Shown here one piece after another: positions 59,723-64,000 of a stretch of 64,000 nt of DNA; positions within the stretch are counted from its first letter, which is position 1; the number at the start of each line of letters is the position of its first letter. Under the pieces are notes generated by a model that did not search any database, was not told where the DNA came from, and saw only the letters and a list, made by a program, of their open reading frames with translations. The DNA lies in NCBI RefSeq assembly GCF_025145645.1, contig NZ_CP102252.1:3348001-3412000 (forward strand), in the 5' to 3' direction. Made by a program: the position numbers and the translations under genes. This DNA is from Alistipes senegalensis JC50 (GTDB lineage Bacteria; Bacteroidota; Bacteroidia; Bacteroidales; Rikenellaceae).

Positions 59723-60742
59723 ATGAACAATATATTCGTATATATCGAGATGGAGGGCGGCAAGGTCGCCGATGTGAGCCTCGAACTGTTGACCAAGGGC
59801 CGCGAGCTGGCCGACCGCCTCGGGGTGAAACTCGAAGCCGTCGTGCTGGGTCACGAACTGGCGGGTATCGCCGCCGAGCTGGCCAAATACGGCGCCGACA
59901 CGGTGTGGACCGCCGATGACGAACTCTTCGCCCCGTTCCGCACGCTGCCCCATACGGCCGTGCTGTGCGGGCTGATCGAACAGGAGAAACCCCAGATCGC
60001 ACTCTTCGGCGCTACGCCCGTGGGCCGCGACTTCGCACCCCGCGTATCGTCGGCGCTGCATAGCGGCCTGACGGCCGACTGCACGCAGCTGGAGATCGGC
60101 GACCACAAGGACCCCAAGACGGGCAAGGAGTACAAGGACCTTCTCTATCAGATCCGTCCCGCCTTCGGCGGCAACATCATCGCCACGATCGTCAACCCCG
60201 ACCACCGTCCCCAGATGGCGACGGTCCGCGAGGGCGTGATGCGCAAGGAGCTCGCCGCCAAACCGGGCGCCGGCGAGGTGAAGCCGATCGACTGGAAGAA
60301 ATTCGTCAAGGACACGGACCTCGTGGTGAAGATCGTCGATCGTCAGATCGAGGAGCGCAAGATCGACATCAAGGGTGCCGGCATCATCGTCGCCGGCGGC
60401 TACGGCATGGGTTCGAAGGAGAACTTCAAGCTGGTGCACGACCTGGCCGACGTGCTGGGCGGCGAAGTGGGCGCCAGCCGCGCCGCCGTCGATGCGGGCT
60501 TCACGGAGCATGCGCGCCAGGTGGGCCAGACGGGTGTCACGGTGCGTCCGAAACTCTACATCGCCTGCGGTATTTCGGGGCAGATTCAGCACACGGCCGG
60601 CATGGACCAGTCGTCGATGGTGATCTCGATCAACACCGATCCCGAGGCTCCGATCAACAAGATCGCCGACTACGCCATCACGGGCGATGTCAATGAGATT
60701 ATCCCCAAGATGATCAAGTACTATAAACAAAATTCGAAGTAA
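59723..60742 (+). CDS. etfA: Electron transfer flavoprotein, alpha subunit
   Basis: The FAD-binding partner of EtfB. The C-terminal FAD domain shows GGYGMGSKENF, GASRAAVDAGF, VRPKLYIACGISGQIQH and INTDPEAPI, all classic ETF-alpha motifs. Starts 12 bases after etfB. Its stop overlaps the next start (TAATG). Confidence 0.94.
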   Translation: MNNIFVYIEMEGGKVADVSLELLTKGRELADRLGVKLEAVVLGHELAGIAAELAKYGADTVWTADDELFAPFRTLPHTAVLCGLIEQEKPQIALFGATPVGRDFAPRVSSALHSGLTADCTQLEIGDHKDPKTGKEYKDLLYQIRPAFGGNIIATIVNPDHRPQMATVREGVMRKELAAKPGAGEVKPIDWKKFVKDTDLVVKIVDRQIEERKIDIKGAGIIVAGGYGMGSKENFKLVHDLADVLGGEVGASRAAVDAGFTEHARQVGQTGVTVRPKLYIACGISGQIQHTAGMDQSSMVISINTDPEAPINKIADYAITGDVNEIIPKMIKYYKQNSK

Positions 60743-62466
60743 TGGCTAATTTCTTTTCAGATAACAAGGATTTGCAGTTCCACCTCCAGCATCCGCTGAT
60801 GCGCAAGATCGTGGAGCTGAAAGAGCGCGGTTTCGCCGAGAAAGACCTCTACGACTATGCGCCGCAGGATTTCGAAGACGCTATGGACTCCTACCGCCGC
60901 GTGCTGGAGATCGCCGGCGAGGTCTGCGGCGAGGTGATCGCCCCCAACGCCGAGGGCGTGGACCACGAGGGCCCGCGCGTGGTCAACGACCATGTGGAGT
61001 ATGCCTCGGGCACGGTCGAGAACATGAAGGCCGTCGTCGATGCGGGCCTGAGCGGCATGACGCTTCCCCGCAAGTACGACGGACTGAATTTCCCGCTGAT
61101 CTGCTTCGTGATGGCCAACGAGATGGTCGCACGCGCCGACGCCAGCTTCGAGAACATCTGGGGATTGCAGGACTGCGCCGAGACGCTCAATGAGTTCGCC
61201 TCCGAAGAGATCAAGCAGAAGTATCTGCCGTGGGTTTCGGCAGGCGCGACGTGCGCCATGGACCTCACGGAGCCCGATGCCGGTTCGGACCTGGGCGCCG
61301 TGATGCTGAAAGCCACCTGGTCGGAGGAGAAGCAGACCTGGCTGCTGAACGGCGTGAAGCGCTTCATCACCAACGGCGACGGCGAGGTTTCGCTCGTGCT
61401 GGCGCGTACCGAAGAGGGTACGACCGACGCCCGCGGCCTTTCGATGCTGGTCTACGACAAGCGCGACGGCGGCGTGAAGGTGCGCCGCATCGAGAACAAA
61501 CTCGGTATCAAGGGTTCGCCGACGTGCGAACTGGTCTTCACGAACGCCCCGGCGCAACTGGTCGGCGACCGGAAGATGGGTCTTATCAAGTACGTGATGT
61601 CGCTGATGAACGCCGCCCGTCTGGGCATCGGCGCTCAGTCGGTGGGTACGTGCGAGGCCGCTTACCGCGAGGCGCTGAAATACGCCCACGAGCGCGCCCA
61701 GTTCGGCAAGCCGATCATCCAGTTCGCCGCCGTGTCGGAGATGCTCTCGAATATGAAGGCCAAGGTGCAGGGCGCGCGTGCGCTGCTGTACGAAACCGCA
61801 CGTTTCGTCGAGGTCTACAAGCAGTACGGTCATATCTCCCACGAGCGTTCGCTCGAAGCGGAGGAGCGTCAGGAGATGAAGTTCTACAACCGTCTGGCCG
61901 ACGGCTTCACTCCGCTGGTGAAGCTCTTCTCGTCGGAGTATGCCAACCAGCTGGCCTACGACGCCATCCAGATCCACGGCGGTTCGGGCTTTATGAAGGA
62001 CTATCCCTGCGAGCGCATCTACCGCGACGCCCGCATCATGAACATCTACGAGGGCACCTCGCAGTTGCAGGTCGTGGCGGCGATCAACGCCGTGACGAAG
62101 GGCACGTTCATGGAGCAGATCGAACGTTATGCCGCCGAGAGCTATTCGGAGGCGATGTGCCCCGTGGTCACGAAGCTCAAAGAGCTGACCGTGAAGTTCT
62201 CGGAGATGCTGGCCCGCGTCGAGGCCGGGGACAAGGAGGTCTGCGGATTCAAGGATTTCCATGCCCGCCGCCTGGTGGAGACCGCCGGACACATCATCAT
62301 CACCTACCTGCTGGCCCGTCAGGCCGGTCAGGCGGAGGAGTACGTCGCTTCGGCGCGCATCTTCTGCAAGCTCGCCGAGGCGAAGATCTCGGAGGCTTAT
62401 ACCTACGTGATGAACTCCACGACGGAGGATATCGCGCTGTTCAAGGCCGTCGAGCAGGAGAACTGA
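60742..62466 (+). CDS. Acyl-CoA dehydrogenase
   Basis: Oxidises an acyl-CoA to the 2-enoyl-CoA, or runs in reverse as an enoyl-CoA reductase, passing electrons with ETF. FAD and substrate motifs include CAMDLTEPDAGSDLG and KRFITNG. The C-terminal region has QIHGGSGFMKDYPCERIYRD and the catalytic Glu in IYEGTSQLQ. At 574 residues it has an extra C-terminal helical region (about 450-574), as in the longer ACAD-C type. The TAATG overlap with etfA indicates translational coupling. Chain-length specificity is unknown; no beta-oxidation genes lie nearby. Confidence 0.92.
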   Translation: MANFFSDNKDLQFHLQHPLMRKIVELKERGFAEKDLYDYAPQDFEDAMDSYRRVLEIAGEVCGEVIAPNAEGVDHEGPRVVNDHVEYASGTVENMKAVVDAGLSGMTLPRKYDGLNFPLICFVMANEMVARADASFENIWGLQDCAETLNEFASEEIKQKYLPWVSAGATCAMDLTEPDAGSDLGAVMLKATWSEEKQTWLLNGVKRFITNGDGEVSLVLARTEEGTTDARGLSMLVYDKRDGGVKVRRIENKLGIKGSPTCELVFTNAPAQLVGDRKMGLIKYVMSLMNAARLGIGAQSVGTCEAAYREALKYAHERAQFGKPIIQFAAVSEMLSNMKAKVQGARALLYETARFVEVYKQYGHISHERSLEAEERQEMKFYNRLADGFTPLVKLFSSEYANQLAYDAIQIHGGSGFMKDYPCERIYRDARIMNIYEGTSQLQVVAAINAVTKGTFMEQIERYAAESYSEAMCPVVTKLKELTVKFSEMLARVEAGDKEVCGFKDFHARRLVETAGHIIITYLLARQAGQAEEYVASARIFCKLAEAKISEAYTYVMNSTTEDIALFKAVEQEN

Positions 62467-62491
62467 CGACTGCGGATGCGAATCCGTTTAC

Positions 62492-62527
62492 CGGGAGGGC
62501 TTTTTTCGAAGGTCCTCCCGTTTTTTT
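62492..62527 (+). terminator. Rho-independent terminator of the ETF operon
   Basis: CGGGAGG (62492-62498) and CCTCCCG (62514-62520) close a hairpin followed by seven T residues. Confidence 0.9.
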
Positions 62528-62579
62528 GCAGCGCGGTTTTTGCTATATTTACGGCTGTAAACCCTTAAACCGGAAAATT

Positions 62580-63122
62580 ATGATCAAGAAATTGCTGATG
62601 GCGGCCGTCGTTCTGGCGATGGCCGTGCCCGCCGCGGCTCAGGGATCGCGCCGCAGCGAGATTTCCGTCTCCTACGGTTTCGCGCCCGTGACGGACTGGA
62701 TCGACGCATACAGCGACCTGCTGACGGGCGCCGATACGGACCCCTCGGGATGGGGCGCCGTCACCGTGGGGTACAGCTTCCGGGTGATCGGCAGCCTGCG
62801 CATCGGGGCACAGGTCGTCTATTCGTCGAACACGCAGGAGATCAAGGGCTCCGGTTCGGAGATCAAAAACCGTTACTGGACCGTGATGCCCAATGCGAAG
62901 TGGAACTGGCTCAATCTGAAGATCGTGTCGTTCTATACGCGGGTCGGTGCGGGCGCTTCGTTCGCCAAGGCCAAGGTCGGGGGACAGAGCGACAAATCCA
63001 CGTTGTTCGCCTTCCAGGTGTCGCCCGTCGGCGTCGAGGTCGGGGGACGCATCGCGGCTTATGCCGAGGCGGGTATCGGCACCTCGGGCAGTCTGCTGGT
63101 CGGTGCGCGTTACCGCTTCTGA
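62580..63122 (+). CDS. Small outer-membrane beta-barrel protein
   Basis: A signal peptide (about 1-21, ending PAAAQ) precedes 160 residues of alternating strands (WGAVTVGYSFRVIGSLRIGA, LNLKIVSFYTRVGAGASF) ending in a terminal aromatic residue (GARYRF), the usual signal for barrel assembly. The size suggests an eight-stranded barrel. Function unknown. TATATTTA at 62544-62551 is a possible -7 box. Confidence 0.82.
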   Translation: MIKKLLMAAVVLAMAVPAAAQGSRRSEISVSYGFAPVTDWIDAYSDLLTGADTDPSGWGAVTVGYSFRVIGSLRIGAQVVYSSNTQEIKGSGSEIKNRYWTVMPNAKWNWLNLKIVSFYTRVGAGASFAKAKVGGQSDKSTLFAFQVSPVGVEVGGRIAAYAEAGIGTSGSLLVGARYRF

Positions 63123-63137
63123 TCGCCCCGAGGCATG

Positions 63138-63171
63138 AAAAAAGCCTGCATCCGACGGATGCAGGCTTTTT
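63138..63171. terminator. Bidirectional rho-independent terminator
   Basis: AAAAAGCCTGCATCCG, A, CGGATGCAGGCTTTTT: an almost perfect 33-base palindrome between the convergent barrel-protein and glutaminase genes. Confidence 0.95.
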
Positions 63172-63191
63172 CGTTGCGGTCAGGTCTTTGC

Positions 63192-64000
63192 CTATGCCTG
63201 CACCGGTTCTTTTTCGGCCATCACGCAGCGCGTCGTGCCGAAGAGATTGAGATTGAGGTGCCCGGCGATGAACGCCAGCGCCTTCTGGGCCTTCACCGAG
63301 TTGCCGGCCTCGTCCAGCGGGGGAGCGAACGCCGCTACGCCCATCACGCCCGGCACGACGCCCATGATGCCGCCGCCGACGCCCGTTTTGGCGGGGAGCC
63401 CCGTCGTGAAGAGCCAGTCGCCCGTGTGCTCGTAGAACCCCACGGTCGCCATCATCGAGGCGATCTTGGGTGTGAGCTCGGGTTTGAACACCTCTTTTTT
63501 GGTCACGGGGTTCACGCCGCTGTTGGCGATCGTTGCGGCCATCGTGGCCAGCTGTTTGGCTGTCACGCCGATCGAACATTGCCGCGTGTAGATGTCCAGC
63601 GCCATGTCGGGATCGTCGTAGATGCGGTTGTAATTCTTCAACAGCCACGCGATCGACTTGTTGTTGAAATTGGTCGCCGTTTCCGACTTGTAGAGTTCGT
63701 CGATCACTTCGACCTCCGACCCTGCGAGGTCGGCGATGAACGAGGCGATGGCTTTCCACTTGCCGTTGCTGTCGCCCACGGGTTTGACCATCGAGCAGGC
63801 CGAGATGGCTCCGGCGTTGACCAGCGGCGTCGAGGGATGGTCGTTTTCCAGCAGGATGGCCATGATCGAGTTGAAGGGCAGCCCCGTTGCGTCGGCGCCG
63901 ATCTTGTCGAGGACCTCCTGACCGCTGTACTGGTTCATGGCGAGGATCGCCGTCGGGACTTTCGACACCGATTCGATGCCGAATTTGTAGTCCACGTCGC
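63192..64000 (-). CDS. glsA: Glutaminase (5' end beyond the window)
   Basis: Hydrolyses glutamine to glutamate and ammonia. The serine-dependent beta-lactamase-like fold shows the catalytic SxxK in FGIESVSKV near the cut end, then LVNAGAISACSMV and the C-terminal GLPAKTGVGGGIMGVVPG. About 270 residues are visible; glutaminases of this family run to about 310-330, so roughly 40-60 N-terminal residues lie past position 64000. Confidence 0.92.
   Translation of the reverse strand, partial: DVDYKFGIESVSKVPTAILAMNQYSGQEVLDKIGADATGLPFNSIMAILLENDHPSTPLVNAGAISACSMVKPVGDSNGKWKAIASFIADLAGSEVEVIDELYKSETATNFNNKSIAWLLKNYNRIYDDPDMALDIYTRQCSIGVTAKQLATMAATIANSGVNPVTKKEVFKPELTPKIASMMATVGFYEHTGDWLFTTGLPAKTGVGGGIMGVVPGVMGVAAFAPPLDEAGNSVKAQKALAFIAGHLNLNLFGTTRCVMAEKEPVQA

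Overview
The window looks like chromosomal DNA of a GC-rich member of the Bacteroidales, most like Alistipes/Rikenellaceae. The evidence is lineage-type promoters (a TTTG-like box, 19-21 bases, then TAnnTTTG) in front of many genes, almost no Shine-Dalgarno sequences, Bacteroidetes-style lipoproteins, a TonB-receptor-like outer-membrane protein, a fimbrillin-family protein, and a typical Bacteroidales set of housekeeping proteins. The genus is inference. I saw no tRNA, rRNA, CRISPR array, transposase or phage gene.

Layout. 1-18.9 kb is mainly housekeeping: a DMT-family transporter, an outer-membrane receptor with a palindrome over its promoter, a PlsC-type acyltransferase, parE-parC-aroK-murI, ftsK, a LolA-like protein, gyrA and a TPR protein. 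19.1-30.7 kb is a uronate/pectin catabolic region. One plus-strand operon (uxaC, kdgK, eda, exuT, uxaB, uxaA and a CE8 pectin methylesterase) encodes import and the whole isomerase route from galacturonate to pyruvate plus glyceraldehyde-3-phosphate. A second KDG-kinase-like gene and a DUF4861 lipoprotein lie next to it on the minus strand. 30.8-36.3 kb holds a large fimbrillin-family lipoprotein, a MATE transporter and an RluB/RsuA-type pseudouridine synthase with a repetitive basic N-terminus.

36.4-51 kb is accessory and rich in regulators and redox enzymes: nitroreductase, two AraC proteins, cupin, panB, a MarR-GNAT fusion, two NTF2-like paralogues and an HxlR regulator. It includes a five-gene minus-strand redox operon: a Tat-type flavodoxin/ferredoxin lipoprotein, a NapH/NapG-like membrane polyferredoxin, a Tat-type aldo/keto reductase with two 4Fe-4S motifs, an iron-ADH homologue lacking its metal ligands, and a cytosolic aldo/keto reductase. 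Two more aldo/keto reductases flank it, one with a signal peptide. I read this as a candidate system for carrying electrons across the inner membrane to reduce carbonyl compounds outside the cytoplasm. It is the most novel part of the window.

51-64 kb returns to core genes: ligA, dapA, a DUF4919 protein and a C11 peptidase on the minus strand; then a small acidic protein, an EF-hand/LRR lipoprotein, purA, etfB-etfA-acyl-CoA dehydrogenase, a small beta-barrel protein, and a glutaminase cut by the window end.

Two dispersed intergenic repeat families stand out: AT-rich AATTAAG/AATTCAT arrays that supply stop codons and C-terminal residues to several genes, and a stop-proximal GC hairpin followed by TTTTAGGGG and a short conserved tail.
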